DNA of 64,000 bases from Castor canadensis (Eukaryota; Chordata; Mammalia; Rodentia; Castoridae), in NCBI RefSeq assembly GCF_047511655.1, contig NC_133395.1, forward strand, positions 75,634,158 through 75,698,157, given 5' to 3'. Below are positions 1 to 11,189 of this stretch, in pieces. The translations under genes were made by a program, and so were the position numbers. Within the stretch, counting starts at the first letter, position 1. Each line of letters begins with the position of its first letter. The notes below the pieces were generated by a model, which saw only the letters and a program-made list of their open reading frames with translations, was not told the DNA's origin and did no database searches.

Positions 1-9
1 GTTGAATTC

Positions 10-115
10 ACATATCAGGAAGCCTAAGCACAGAGAAGCTAAGTAACCTGCCCTAGGTCACCCAGTTAGCAAGCGATGAATGTGGATCAAACTCAAGCTG
101 CCTATCTCTGAGATT
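10..115 (-). repeat. MIR SINE fragment
   Basis: The phrase gctaagtaacctgcc followed by aggtcacccagttagcaag is the core of a mammalian MIR read in antisense. The copy is old and lacks both ends. Confidence 0.75.
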
Positions 116-550
116 TGGGGTAGGGATCTCCTCAGGAGTCTCTGGCAAGTGTCTCCCACCAGCTGAGGCAAGTCACCTTAGGTACCAGGTGTAAGTGCTA
201 AGCAGCAGTGGGGGATGGTGTGCCATGGTCAAGGAATCTGGACAGGGAATCATAGGCATTGACTATAGGTGAGGACTGCACCTATTTATAGTTCGAAATC
301 CCAAGAGAGGCTGTGATTGGCTCAGCTTAGGTCCCACCCCTGCATCAACCCTGGGAAAAGTCAGTCCACAGACTCCAGGGTCCTGGTAGGGCAGAACCCC
401 ATTGTGATGAGGCCTGGCTACTGTCTTTTCACGGGATCCTTAGGTGACTCTAAGACCAGCTAGCTTCCACCTACTTCTTTGTCTACGGATTCAGGATAAC
501 CTGGGGACATTTAGAAAATACAGTGTCACCCTTAGAGACCCTCACTCAGA
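116..550. other. no gene recognised
   Basis: Unique-looking sequence. I see no long open frame, repeat or regulatory cluster that I can name. Confidence 0.5.
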
Positions 551-763
551 TTTTTTGTTTGTTTGTGGCACTGGGTATTGAACTCAGGGCCTCATGCTTG
601 GTAAGCAAGACTATTACTTGAGCCACATCCCCAGTCCTTTGGCTTTTAGTTTGTTTTTCTGATAGGGTCTCATGCTTTTGCCTGGATGGGTCTTGGACGG
701 TGATCCTCTTGTCTCCACTTCCTGTGTAGCTTAAATTACAGGCATGTACTTCCATGCCTGGCC
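551..763 (-). repeat. B1-ID composite SINE
   Basis: On the plus strand a T-rich start is followed by the antisense ID-like part (attgaactcagggcctcatg, then gagccacatccccag) and then a B1-like part (gatagggtctcatgcttttg ... attacaggcatg). This is the dimeric rodent SINE that recurs throughout the window. Confidence 0.85.
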
Positions 764-1599
764 TTATTCAGGTCTTAAGAGTGGATAGCTCTGCTTAGAA
801 ACTTAGTCCTTGAATTTGGTTTTGGGCGTGAGACCCATGGCTCCCCAGGCTTATGTTCCCTGCCCCACCACTCTGGATAATTCTGTATATGCCCACATGC
901 ATTTTTTCTGATTTTTTTCAAGAGTCCAAGCCTACAAACTCTTAATAACCATAGCTCTAGATGAACTAAATTGATGAGCCAAGCTTTGCTGGGTTTAGTT
1001 GCTTAGCTGGCTCAGACAACATATCCTACACTTGCTCTGCCCACATTTCTTTTCTCGTTTCATAGCGATCACACCAATACACTGCTGGACAAAAATGCAG
1101 TACTGCGTTCAATGGCATCCCTTGGTCTACTAGCATTCTCCATTTAAAAAATTTTTTGTGTCTGATTTTAACTTTATAACCCATCATAGGCTCCTCATGG
1201 AACCTCTTTCTTTACTGTTGCTCATAAGTCATCTGCTTAGTATTCAGGTCTAGAATTGCCTTGTAATTGATGGAGAGCTTAAGACTCTTACTTATTTTGC
1301 TCTCAGAAGCAGAGGGCTCAGTTAATAATTCTCTTCCGTTCATGGCAAACTTTATCATTGGCTCCTGCAGGGCCCCTCCCATAGAGTCAGCTATTTATTC
1401 TTGCATGGGTGTGTTCCTTGCCTTTTACTCCCCACTTCCTTCCCCTACTTCTCACAGGCTACCATTCTAATGTGCTTGATGTATGTTGCTATCATCCATG
1501 CCTCATCAAAAATGTAGTGTTGAATATGCACATATAATTAAATGCACAAATAATTGACTGTGATTAAATATTCACGTATGCCCTGTACATCATTGTCAT
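764..1599. other. no gene recognised; possible L1M 3' end
   Basis: No convincing open frame. The stretch 1430-1560 (caccattctaatgtgcttg-like phrase, then AT-rich) may be the 3' end of the old antisense L1 seen further right, but it is too diverged to be sure. Confidence 0.35.
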
Positions 1600-1690
1600 T
1601 GTGTGTGTGTGTGTGTGTGCACGCACTGCTGAAGATGGAACCCAGGGCCTGGAGGTACCATCAGTACAATGAACAGTGTCCCCAGCCCTG
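1600..1690 (-). repeat. ID-like SINE with (TG)n tail
   Basis: A (GT)n run at 1600-1619 abuts a diverged antisense ID-like body (gaacccagggcctgg ... gtccccagcc). The dinucleotide run sits exactly where the A-rich tail of the SINE would lie. Confidence 0.5.
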
Positions 1691-1714
1691 CTTCTTGTTT
1701 TCTAGATTCAGCAA

Positions 1715-1775
1715 TATATAAATATATATATACATATACATATATGCATATATATACACACAGACACATATATGC
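1715..1775. repeat. AT-rich TATA/CATA low-complexity tract
   Basis: Alternating purine-pyrimidine sequence, mostly TA and CA steps. It has no coding value. Confidence 0.8.
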
Positions 1776-1780
1776 ATATT

Positions 1781-1925
1781 TTATTTTTTTGGTGGTTCTG
1801 GGATTTGAACTCAGGGCCTTATGCTTGCTAGGCAAGTGCTCTACTGCTTGAACACTATTTCAGCCATTTTTCGTGTGTTGGGTATTTTTGAGATAAGGTC
1901 TCAAGAACTCTTTGCCCAGGGTGTG
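1781..1925 (-). repeat. ID-B1 composite SINE, truncated
   Basis: T-run, then ggatttgaactcagggcctt and ctctactgcttgaac, then the B1-like start gggtatttttgagataaggt. The far B1 end is missing or very diverged. Confidence 0.8.
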
Positions 1926-2029
1926 CCTCTCCCACTTGTACCTATCCATCCCCCATGGCTGGACATCTGTTTCCACAAATAGACCCTCAGTGAGCCCCGT
2001 CACACACAGTCCCTCGGGACACACAGAAA

Positions 2030-2600
2030 GATTTCTCTGAAATACATGCCCAGGCATGACATTGCTGGGACATAGAAGACAGGGACATTTGACAAAGTTC
2101 TGCTCTCCAAAAAGGCTACACCAGTCTACAAATCCCCAGCAGGGTTAAGTCTGATAGTCCGTGTCCTGGCCGCCACTTGGCATTACACAACTTCCTAATT
2201 GTGATCAGGTGAATGGAGGCACATCAGTGTTATTTAATTTGCATTTCTGTGATTGCCAATGGGTTAGGCACATCTTCGTATGCCTGTTATTCAGGTGGGT
2301 TTTCTCCTGTTCACTCCACAAGTGTTTTCTAACCCTTTTGGTTTTGTTTGTGGTGCTAGAGTTCAAACCCAGCACCAGGCAGAAGTTTTACCACTGAGCC
2401 ACAGTGCTAGCTCCTAACCATTTGATGATTTGTGGATTCTTGTAGGTTCTAGATAACAACCCCCAGTCAGTTTTGACATTGCTGTCTCCTCTCAATCTGT
2501 TGTGTGTTTGACAACCTTGTTCTTCTTTGGATAAAATCTTTCATTGGGATGAATTCAGGCCCAGTGAACTCTTAACTCATGTTTTGCACCTTTGGGGATT
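2030..2600 (-). repeat. old L1 (L1M-type) ORF2/3' fragment
   Basis: The antisense series tgacattgctgggacatag, ctacaccagtctacaaatcc, ttaatttgcatttctgtgat and tttgtggattcttgtagg follows the order of the end of L1 ORF2. An ID-like SINE interrupts it at 2340-2416. Confidence 0.7.
2340..2416 (-). repeat. ID-like SINE inserted in old L1
   Basis: ggtgctagagttcaaaccc, then ttttaccactgagccacagt, is an antisense ID body. Related short words (ctaaccctttt, ctaaccatttg) on both sides may be the target-site duplication. Confidence 0.65.
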
Positions 2601-2810
2601 TGGTTCAAAAATGCTTCCCCACTTCTGGGGCCTAGGATCTCTCTGGAAACCAAAACCACAGTCACACAGAGAGTGACAACTAGGAAACACGCATCACCTT
2701 GTGTCACCTTGAAGTCTTGCAGTCTTGGACTGCAAGCGTAGCCTTTGAGTCTGGACCACCCTCCACCCAGGGGCCAAACACATTTCTCTTGTTTTCTGCA
2801 CAGACTTGCT

Positions 2811-2832
2811 TATTTATTTATTTATTTATTTT
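2811..2832. repeat. (TTTA)n microsatellite
   Basis: About five TTTA units, immediately followed by TTTTAAAATAAA. Confidence 0.9.
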
Positions 2833-3069
2833 AAAATAAATGCTCCTGCCCTGCCCCCACCCCACACAGTACTGTCTCCTCTTTCCAAAGAGCCTATTCC
2901 TCTTCCCCTAACTAGATCTGGTCACCCTCTCAACAGCCACTTCCTCAAACACAAAACCATAACTTTGATGAATCAGCCTTCTTTGATCCCTTCCTTTCTA
3001 CCCTTTTATCCATATTTAAAAAAAAACCCTAAGTCATTACTAGAACTTATTCTCTAATTTCTTGCATGC
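2833..3069. other. no gene recognised
   Basis: Pyrimidine-rich sequence with an 83-aa open frame (2806-3057 plus) of low complexity. It looks non-coding. Confidence 0.5.
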
Positions 3070-3165
3070 TCTGCTCCTCCCTGGGGACAGCTGTCCAATT
3101 GATGTTTATTTTGCTCATGGCTCCTGGGCCAATACTCTTAGTAGGCACCTAATAAATACTGTTCT
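3070..3165 (+). repeat. L2 3' end
   Basis: ccctggggacagctgtcc, then ttagtaggcacctaataaat, is the standard 3' end of L2 (agggcaggga ... gtaggcactcaataaat). Confidence 0.65.
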
Positions 3166-3724
3166 CTCTCCAAATTCGAGCTGCAGCCAAAGACTGATTA
3201 CTCAAGCCTCCAAAACCTTTTTAAAAATGCATTCCTTCCTCTACATCTCCAAAGCCACATCCGTGACTGGGTTTAATCACTGCTCGCTCAGACTCCTACT
3301 ACGGTTTGGCCCTTCTTTCTTCCTGTGAGCTTGGGCCCCGGTGAAAACAGAGATCTGCCACAAAATATAAAATCACATGGGTCAGGATCTCTGGCTTTGG
3401 GGTGGGTTGGGGGAGTGGACATCTAATCCACCTGCCTCTGGGACTTGAAATCCCTTTATGACATTGACATTCCTTACACATATGTGACTGCTCTGTCTGC
3501 TTGCAGAGCTTCAGCCATGGAGGAGTCACTATGTTCTCTGGCTGCTCATCTGCCCAGGGAGTGTTGAAACTTGTCCCTTTAACAATTATTAGTGCTAACT
3601 CATCCTTGTGGGACCATTCAGAAAACTCTTCATGCCTCTCTGCAGAATGCATCTTCCAAAGTGTGGTGCTCAGAACCAAATATAGCTCTACCTAGTGAAG
3701 AATGGAATGCAACTCTCTTCTCTG
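3166..3724. other. no gene recognised
   Basis: Contains a 126-aa open frame on the minus strand (3299-3679). It has no recognisable domain, signal or splice context. Confidence 0.4.
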
Positions 3725-3830
3725 TCCTTGGATGAGTTTCCAGGGCTGTTGTAATAATTTACCACAAACTTGGTGGCTTAAAACAACAGAAATTTATTTT
3801 GGACTTCTGGAGAAACCAGAATTCCAGAAT
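3725..3830 (-). repeat. MLT1 LTR end
   Basis: ccagggctgttgtaataatt and ggtggcttaaaacaacagaa form the antisense 3' end of a MaLR MLT1 LTR. Confidence 0.8.
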
Positions 3831-3847
3831 CAGCAATCACCAGGTGC

Positions 3848-4180
3848 TACAGTTTGGGTCTGGAACATCCCTCAAAGGTATATGTGTTCAAGGGTTGGGT
3901 CCAGCTTGGTGCTATTATAAAAGGGGGGCCTGGTGGGAGGTTTGAGGCCATTGGGGGGGTGTCTTCCAGGGGATAATGTGAATCCAGCTCTTTCACTCTC
4001 TCTGCTTCCTGGTTGCTATGTGGTCAGCAACTTGCACTACAATAAGCTCCCTACTATAGTATGCTGCCTCACCACAGATTCAAAAATAAGGATGTCAATC
4101 AGTCACAAACTGGAACCTCCTCTTCTTAGGTTGATTATGTCAAGTATGTCTTCTAGTAGTAAAGATGACACACTGAGCCA
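3848..4180 (+). repeat. MaLR-type LTR
   Basis: tacagtttgggtctggaac, ggcctggtgggaggtttgag, ctctgcttcctggttgctat and tatgctgcctcaccacag appear in the order of a MaLR solo LTR. A related copy lies in the opposite orientation at 38445-38805. Confidence 0.65.
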
Positions 4181-4319
4181 AAATCAAGGTGTCACCAGTG
4201 CTGTGCTTCTTCCTTGGGAGAATCCGTTCCGCGTCTCTTCCAGCTTCTGGTGACAGTTGACATTCTTTGACTTGTGACTGAATCACTCTGATTTTAAGGA
4301 CAACATCTGCAAATCTCTC

Positions 4320-4910
4320 ACCTGTGTGTTCATGTTGGTACGGGTGCGAGGTGTAGACCGAGTTTGTGCCTGAGAGTCATTGAAGAGTGAGTCGATTTCA
4401 ACGGGGAAAGTAGAAACCAGGAGAGTTTATTATTGAGCTAGAAAAGTGTAAAGTGGGAGAGTAGAGACTCCAGAGTGGGGAGGAGAGAGGGTCCTAAGAG
4501 AGAGTGCTCAAGAAATGAAGTGATCTGAGATTTTTATCCATTCTTTCCAGGGCATTGTTTCAAGGTGACTCCCTCCTCCCTTTCTCTATCCTGTATCTGA
4601 TTCTTAAAGATGTGTGTGTTGCTATGCCTGCACTTTTTATCTTCTGGCTGGCCTTTGTCCTATGCTGTCAATGCCTCTGACCCTCCCTGCCTATATCCCA
4701 AGCTAACTCCTATCAATGTCCCCTCCTCTTTCATGAGTGGTCAGTCACCCTCTGCTTCTCTCCTATGAGAATGCATGCAATCATGTTTAGGACACACCTG
4801 GATGGCCCAGGACAAGTCTCCATCTCAAGATCTTCAGTTTAATCACACCCTTCCTTTCTATAGGGGAAAAAAGGGCATAACTTCCCCTCACTTGCACAAG
4901 GGTCATGGCC
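4320..4910 (-). repeat. possible LTR relic
   Basis: The run from gagagtttattattgagc onward has an antisense AATAAA and a pyrimidine-rich block, as in many antisense ERV LTRs. I cannot name the family. Confidence 0.25.
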
Positions 4911-4914
4911 TTGT

Positions 4915-5290
4915 CCCACTAGGACTGATGAACAAGAGACAAGCATAAACACATTTATTTAACCAAAATTGTGCATGGTGCATGAGCCTTCAGAAAGGAA
5001 GGCCCAAAGCCTCATCAAACTTTATTTGCTTGCTGCATTGTGTAGGACAACTGGCCTGGTGATGAGGGGCTCAGAGGGATTGCCCAGCCAGGCCTGTCTG
5101 CTCAGATTTTTCTTTGGCCTCTAGGTAGGACATCTGTCTGGTGATGGAAAGCCGCTTAATTCCCATGTGGCCAGGCCCACAGAAAGTTGGGGCAAAGTCA
5201 GAGACTGATTTTCTGCTTCTGCTGTTTTCTCAGTGTCCAAAGTACTGTATTTTGGGGTAATGTGTTCTAAGCCCGGACAATTCATAGATT
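4915..5290 (-). repeat. LTR-like repeat, copy A
   Basis: Shares an ordered series with 50540-51010: caagagacaag near ttatttaa, then gagccttcagaaaggaagg, then ttttggggtaatgtgttct. Probably an antisense ERVL/MaLR LTR; the family is not assigned. Confidence 0.5.
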
Positions 5291-5931
5291 CCAGAGACTA
5301 GGGTGTGGATATCTTGGTGGTGGTGATGGTGAGTTTCAATCTATTCCATTCCCCTTAAAGACATCCCAGCAGCTCATTAGTTTGTCTGGTGGTCACTTCC
5401 TGACACTGAGCATATTGACTTTACAGACACGAATTAATTTGCACAAGTGCTGTTGGTTGCATGGCTCTGACTTCAGCACACTATCTCAAATGAAGGATAC
5501 ACTGTTAGGTTTAAACTGCTGTTCCAGTTCTGTTGATATCTTCTTAGGTCCATCGAACATTTGAAACACCTGACAACTAATTAAATCTATAAAATTGAAA
5601 TTGAGTAAGCACTTGTTTTAGTTTTATCAATGATCAAAATGTTTAGCGGGCCTGGTTGAAAGCAGAAGCCCTGTGGCATATTACCAGAAACCTCTCTGCA
5701 GGTTGCATAAAGCCTGTTCCTTCCCCCTTTATTCTATCTGTCCCTTCTCAATGGATCCCTGCTGACTTATGACTTGTGTCTTGCACAGGAAAGGAGTTGG
5801 AAGAATGATTTCATATTTATCAAACTTTATTTCCCTTGTTCCAATTTTAAATATCTTGCCTTTGGATCTGTTCTGACCTTCAGACCTAGTTAAACATGTG
5901 ACACCATGGGAAGACAGGATTTAGGACAGTG
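5291..5931. other. no gene recognised
   Basis: Moderately AT-rich sequence with no repeat or exon that I recognise. Confidence 0.5.
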
Positions 5932-6010
5932 GATCTTGAACTTTAGGGTACATTACTATCACTAGGAGAGTTCGTTAAATCACAGGTCACTGGGCCTTTT
6001 CCACAGTTTC
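5932..6010 (+). repeat. MER5-type hAT fragment
   Basis: cagtggatcttgaactttag, then aaatcacaggtcactgggcc, resembles the 5' half of MER5A. Confidence 0.5.
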
Positions 6011-6431
6011 ATATAAATGAAGATGCCAGGACTTTCACTGCTTCCTCTAAGAATGTTGGGCCACAATGGGTGTTTAATATTTGCTAAATAACCGTGGAGC
6101 TCTGCTTGTGTTTGGTGTTAGCCTCAATGAGATAAGGAAAGCTATTCTTTCACCAACATGTGGGTAGCACACTACCTTCTTTTCTCAATTTTTTTGTATT
6201 CCAATTATCCCATGTCCTCTCAAGCATGAGTAAATGCTTAATGATTTGAATGAAAAGGCGTAACATGAAGAGTAAAGCATGGTGTATGCCACTTTTCACC
6301 CAAAGTATGTAGACTTAAGAAGATTATAGCCCATCTGCATTTTGGGGCATCTCTGCTCCCCAGATCCTTCAACCTCAGGGCTCCAAGCACTTCTGTTCTC
6401 CTAGCTGACCCTCCTCCCATCCCATTATCAT

Positions 6432-6878
6432 TCATTCATATGAGGTGTGGCTCTCTCCAGGTGGATGGGCTGCTGGTCCTTCTGGGGGAGTGGCGTTGGA
6501 GGGGATGGTGTAGGACCTAAGATAGTCAGTGTTCTTGGTGCCAACAGAGATGAAGTGATTTCCTCTACGATGGTTCAGGCCTTGGAGGAGACCCACCATT
6601 AGCCTTAGATTCTCCATCTTCTCCGGTTTTCCCAGAGGGACACACCTCCGCCTGCTGAATTCATGTAAAAAAGATCTGTCAATTGATTTTGTCAAGTGAG
6701 TAATATATTTATTTTCATATTCTCCTTCTTCTGCAGTACTGTTTAGAAACATCTGTATGCTCTCTGCTGCTTCTGTGACAGCATGGATGGACACATGTAG
6801 TAACGTGGTCCTTGACAGAACATGGTCCATGTCACAGGGGCTAACTACTTGACTTAGATGGCTGAAATTTCCAGGCAT
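6432..6878 (-). other. unidentified 148-aa open frame
   Basis: One uninterrupted frame starts at MPGNFSHLSQ and ends PPGESHTSYE. It has several N-x-S/T sequons (NFS, NST, NAT), mixed charged and helical stretches, and no signal peptide or membrane segment. On the minus strand the ATG lies three bases after ttgattgtag, a weak acceptor-like end. I do not recognise the protein and no repeat overlaps it. It could be an exon of an unknown gene, but a chance frame of this length is quite possible in 64 kb. Confidence 0.2.
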
Positions 6879-6924
6879 TTTCTACAATCAAATATTGTAT
6901 TAATGACATACAACACAAGACTAG

Positions 6925-7253
6925 CTATGCTCTTAAGAAGTGTCCTCAAGGGTCATGTTAGGTCCTAATCACCAAGGTGATGGTACTAGGAGGTAGAGCC
7001 TTTTGAGAGGGTTTCAGAGCCCTGGTCTTACAGAACAGACCCAAGAGAGCCCCCTCCCAGCTCATGCCTTGTAAGAACACATTCAGAAAGTGCCATCTAT
7101 GAGCCAGAAAGTGGGTCCCTTCCTCACCAGACATGGAATCTGCCAGCACCTTGACCTTGCATTTCCAGCCTCTGGAACTGTAAGAATAAATTTCTGTTGT
7201 TCATAAGTCACTCAGTTATGGTATTTTGTTACAGCAGCTGAACTGAGACAGCT
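6925..7253 (+). repeat. MaLR (MST/MLT-like) LTR
   Basis: ggtcctaatcaccaaggtg, ggaggtagagccttttgaga, ttccagcctctggaactgt and aataaatttctgttgttcat follow the order of a MaLR LTR, ending in cagctgaactgagac. Confidence 0.75.
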
Positions 7254-7429
7254 GGATTATGGTTGCCACTGGAGTTGCAAGCTTTTTCAAGTTTGCATAA
7301 AGACATTTTACTTATTTCTGTTTCCAACAAATCAATTAAAATGAAACCTTAAAAGTTACTCAAACTATGTCCTATGGCGCCTTAACTTAACTCCTTTATT
7401 CCTTGACCCTACATCATTCATTCCTTGTT

Positions 7430-8130
7430 TCAGACCCAATCCACGTGTTGACTGATGTTACACGTCAGCATATTTAAGAAAACGACTTGCATTTGCAACT
7501 CATCCATTCCTTGCCAAAGCACAATGACTGCAGGAGAGAAAGCGCACTGTCACGTGAGAGCCCAGACGAGTACAATTTGAGAGTGGCACTCAGTTGCTAT
7601 TAGGTTGTGGCACCGGTGGCATGGTACGGGCTGCCCTCTCCAGGCCTTACCATTCTTCCTTTTGATTGCATCCCCGCCCCTTGTGAATTCTGCCACCAAA
7701 CCCTCTGGGACACCTAACGGGGAGGGAAATCCTTCAAGCTTTGCTTTAGCTGAAACCACCCCACATTCAGGGAAGCGCTAGGGGACGGCGTCCACCAGGG
7801 GGAGCCCTGGCACCTGTGTGGGGACGGCCACGCTCAGGGCGGTCAGCGCTGGACGCGACAGCCGCGCGGGGACGTCCGGCACGTGCCAGGTGGCTGCGGC
7901 TCGCGGGGCGTCTCCCTCGCGTCCTCCCTCCCCCGGCCTCAGCGCTGAGCCCGCGCGCTGCGGAGCGCAGCCGGGGACAGGAGGGTGGCGCGCGGTGAGC
8001 CGGGTCATAGAGCACTAATGGCCCCGCCCGCCTCCCGGAGCCGGCCTCAGCCGGAGGAGGAAATGGCCCTGCCGGGGATGGGGATTGATCCTGGCAACCG
8101 CTGAGTTGGCGCTGCGGTTCCCAGGAGTCG
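7430..8130 (+). promoter_or_regulatory. CpG island, candidate promoter and first exon
   Basis: About 40 CpGs by hand count lie between 7776 and 8100, against near absence elsewhere in the window. Just upstream are two CACGTG E-boxes (near 7443 and 7552), a CRE-like acgtcag and a GC box ccccgcccc near 7675. Inside the island gcgcgcg|gtgagc places a good splice donor at 7995 on the plus strand. Several short overlapping open frames are products of GC richness and do not show coding. The island is most simply a promoter whose first exon ends at 7994 and continues rightward, possibly to the exon-like segments at 13418 and 13924. Direction and transcript are inferred. Confidence 0.55.
7792..7806 (+). 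promoter_or_regulatory. CTCF-like site in CpG island
   Basis: ccaccagggggagcc matches the CTCF core CCASYAGRKGGC except at its last base. It lies at the left edge of the island. Confidence 0.4.
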
Positions 8131-8155
8131 GCCTGGCGGCCTCCCGGCAGAGGTC

Positions 8156-8240
8156 CTTCCAGTCCAGCTCTGCAGCCACCAGCCTTCTCCCTCTTCCTCC
8201 TCCCCTTCCTCCCTCCCTTCTTTCCTTTCCCCCTTTTGCC
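8156..8240. repeat. polypyrimidine tract
   Basis: Nearly pure C/T (cctcctccccttcctccctc and similar) immediately downstream of the CpG island. Confidence 0.85.
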
Positions 8241-8894
8241 TTAAAAATTATGTTTCTAAATTTCTAGCTGAATGCCTCTATGCACAGTGGATCTACCCTA
8301 CAGTGACAGTCTTGGGATCCAAAGGTCATTGGAAGCAATTTTCTCAACTTCGCTTTTAGCTGTGGACAAGGCCCCCCGGGGAGATGGGGTGGGAGTGGGG
8401 AGGTGGCTGTTCAGATGCCCCTGCCCTCTGCTTGAGGAAGTGTGGGGACACTGAAGTCCACCTCCTTGCTGAGGAGTGGCTGGTGCAAGTGTCCCCAGCA
8501 GGTATTGCTGCCAGATGCCCTGGGAGGCTCCAAGCAAAATGAGCACATCTGTTTTCCTATGTCAGCTCGCTCTCCTTTTACAGAGGACAAAAGCAGGGCT
8601 GTGTGGTGACTTGCCAAAGCCGACCTATCTAGTCTTGTCAAAGGCAGACGTCACCCAACTTCCCCTAGTGAAGGAGGGTCTCCATTCTCCCAAACGTCCT
8701 CCCAGAAACCCCCCAAGAATAGCCGTAAGAGAAAACAGTTCTCCAGCCACGAGGACTAACTAGTGAGTGGGTTCGAGATTCACTGTGCACAAAGTGAGGG
8801 GTGTAGCTTGCTTTCGGGACTCTCAGCATCAGCACACTGTTCCTCCAGTGTCCTAACACCGCTGGCCCAGTGGAGGGGGAAAAGTTTAGGAAGT
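8241..8894. other. no gene recognised
   Basis: Short overlapping open frames on both strands (up to 95 aa at 8476-8763). None shows domain-like or splice features. Confidence 0.45.
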
Positions 8895-9195
8895 GTATCA
8901 GTTAACTAGGGGTGCCATAACAAAATGCCACAGGCTGGGCGGCTTAAACAACAGATGGTTATTTGGAGGCTGGGAGTTCAAATTCAAGCTGCTGATTGGT
9001 ACTCGTGTGGTTTCTCCTCTGTGCTACATACACATGTTTGTGATCAAATTTCCCTAAGTGCACCATTTGGATAGGATTAGGGCCCACCCTGAAGACCTCA
9101 TTTGAACTTAGTTATCTCATTAAAGATCTTATCTCCAATTTACATCCCAAGGTATTATTAGGGTTTAGGAGTTGAACATAAGAATTTTGATGGAA
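8895..9195 (-). repeat. MLT1 LTR
   Basis: ggtgccataacaaaatgcca, gggcggcttaaacaacag, gattagggcccaccctga and gttatctcattaaagatct are the antisense MLT1 landmarks in correct order. Confidence 0.85.
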
Positions 9196-10185
9196 GAGGG
9201 AGTGCCACACTCCTTGGCCAGGCCCAAGTAAGCTTTCGCAATGTGATGTCACACTCTGCAAACTGTGCTCTGCTAGTCCATATTTATGTGTGCATATAAA
9301 CATTCCTCCTAAAACACTTGTCTATGAGGAAAAATGCTCTGTACATTGTTGTAAAAGTCGTGAGTTTTCAGCGTGGCTCAAACGAAATCGTGTGTGAAAT
9401 CCAATAAATGAGAAGTCTTTATTGCTCAGCCTCTTCTGAAAAACGTCTGTTACACAGGCCATTTTTTTTTTCTATCAGGTCTCATGATTTTCTGTGAAAC
9501 CAAATCTTTGCAATAGGAAGGGGAGTGTAGTATGGGCTTGTGGACACTAGGTGGCGCCCAGGGTAGCGACCAGAAGGAGACAAAATGTCTGCAGGCTCAG
9601 CTTGATTTGGTTTGAATGAAGAATGAATGCATCCAGTCATTCTGGAAGTTGGATTTCTTCAATCAAAATGAAACCTGCTGCTCTGACTCCAGTGGAAAAG
9701 TCAGGTTCGCATGTGTGGGTGTGTGTTTTAATGAGCAGTCTTTAAGCTAAGGTTCATGATTGAACCAGGCTGAAATGGTTTGTCTTACTAGGATCTCTTT
9801 TTGCTCTTTGGAAAATGTTATTAAGCATCTCGTGTTCTTTTGGGAATGGCTCACACTTCCAAATCTCTTCCTCCCTGGTTCCCACGAGGCTGTGAGCCTC
9901 CCAGGACCAGGCATGCCCTCCATGGAGGCTGAGCAAAGTCCCATGTCTCTGCTAAATATCCTGGCTTGTCTGTATGCAGGGGACCATGTCTGTTGAGTCT
10001 TAGAACATGCAGTTAGGAAGATGGGGGCATCCGTACAGAAAGATGAAAGTGTTGGTGAAGCGAATGCCCACTGTGTTCAAACCCCCAGGTCATGTACTAT
10101 GAGCTGCACCTCAGTTTAAATTCTGGATTGGAGCTGTCAGCACTGGGAAATGACTCTCACAGATTCTTATTCATTTGTTCTTCTA
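9196..10185. other. no gene recognised apart from CTCF site
   Basis: Largely unique sequence. A 78-aa plus frame (9760-9996) and its antisense shadows show no features. Confidence 0.45.
9542..9560 (+). promoter_or_regulatory. strong CTCF-like motif
   Basis: ggacactaggtggcgccca matches the CTCF core with a single mismatch (ACACTAGGTGGCGCC) and carries the preferred GCGCC right side. It has the same orientation as the motif at 7792. Confidence 0.55.
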
Positions 10186-10189
10186 GGTG

Positions 10190-10540
10190 TTTTTTTTTTT
10201 TTTGTGGTACTGATGTTTGAACTCAGGGTCTCATGCTAGAGAGGCAGGTACTCTACCATTTAAGGCACACCTCTATCCCTTTTTAGGTTATTAGATAGGG
10301 CCACATTTTTTTTTGGTTTTTTTTGACCAAAGCTGACCTCAGACTATGATCCTTCTACCTATGGTCTGTGAAATAGCTACAATGACAGGCAAACACCACC
10401 ACATCCAGTTTATTGGTTAAGATGGGGGTGGAGGGGGTCGTCTCGCTAACTTTTTGCCAGGCTTGCCTGAACCATGATCCTGATCTCTGTCACTTGAGTA
10501 GCTGGGATTACAGCTGTGAGCCACTGAGCCCACAACCTGT
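10190..10540 (-). repeat. ID-B1-B1 trimeric SINE
   Basis: T-run, antisense ID (tttgaactcagggtctcatg), a first B1-like unit (gaccaaagctgacctcagac) and a second B1-like unit ending gtagctgggattacagctg ... gagccactgag. Confidence 0.8.
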
Positions 10541-11189
10541 CCTAAGGTATTGTTTGAGGGGTGGAGGACTTTAAATCTGTCTTGCTGGATGAAGCAAGCT
10601 CAGGACAGTAGAGCATTTACCCAGTACTGAAAATGTCTAAAGCCATGTTGGGGCTTTCTTTTCAACATCAAGTACTCACCCCATGTTCTTTGTTCACTGG
10701 CAAAAGCTGGATTCTGCAGCAACTCCCAATTTCACATTAGTGTTGGTTATCTCCAGGGTCCCTCCTCCCTGTTCATTCTCCATCCTTCTCCACCCATCTC
10801 AGGGCCTCGGAGCCTCTTCTCTGTGAACTGGTCCAGTCCCTATCCCCCTATCTTGACCTCTCCCAGCTTGGCTCAGCCATGGGATGGAGGAAGGAAAAGT
10901 GATGGTGTCTATTCCTGTGGTCCCCTCCTGCAGACCACTGGTCCCTTTGGGGCCCACCTCCTACCAGCCGCCCTGCCCCGTGCTGGGACCTCTCACTGGT
11001 TTGCTGTAACATCACCTTTAGCCCTGGCTCCTTGAGGCTTCAGCGTGAAGCAGCTTCCTGCTCCGCTGTCCCTAGTAAGTTGGGTTACACCTGTCCAGAC
11101 TCTGTAAATAGTTTCTTCCTTAAATTCTCTCCAGTCAGCCCTTGGCTGTGCTGGCTTTTTCCTGCAAGTCTGTGCTTGACTTTCTGACC
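10541..11189. other. no gene recognised
   Basis: C-rich 10740-11040 holds a 70-aa open frame without recognisable features. Confidence 0.45.

Noticed and set aside
7767-8018. Four overlapping open frames in the CpG island
   Set aside because: Arginine/alanine/proline-rich frames on both strands are the expected result of CpG-rich DNA.
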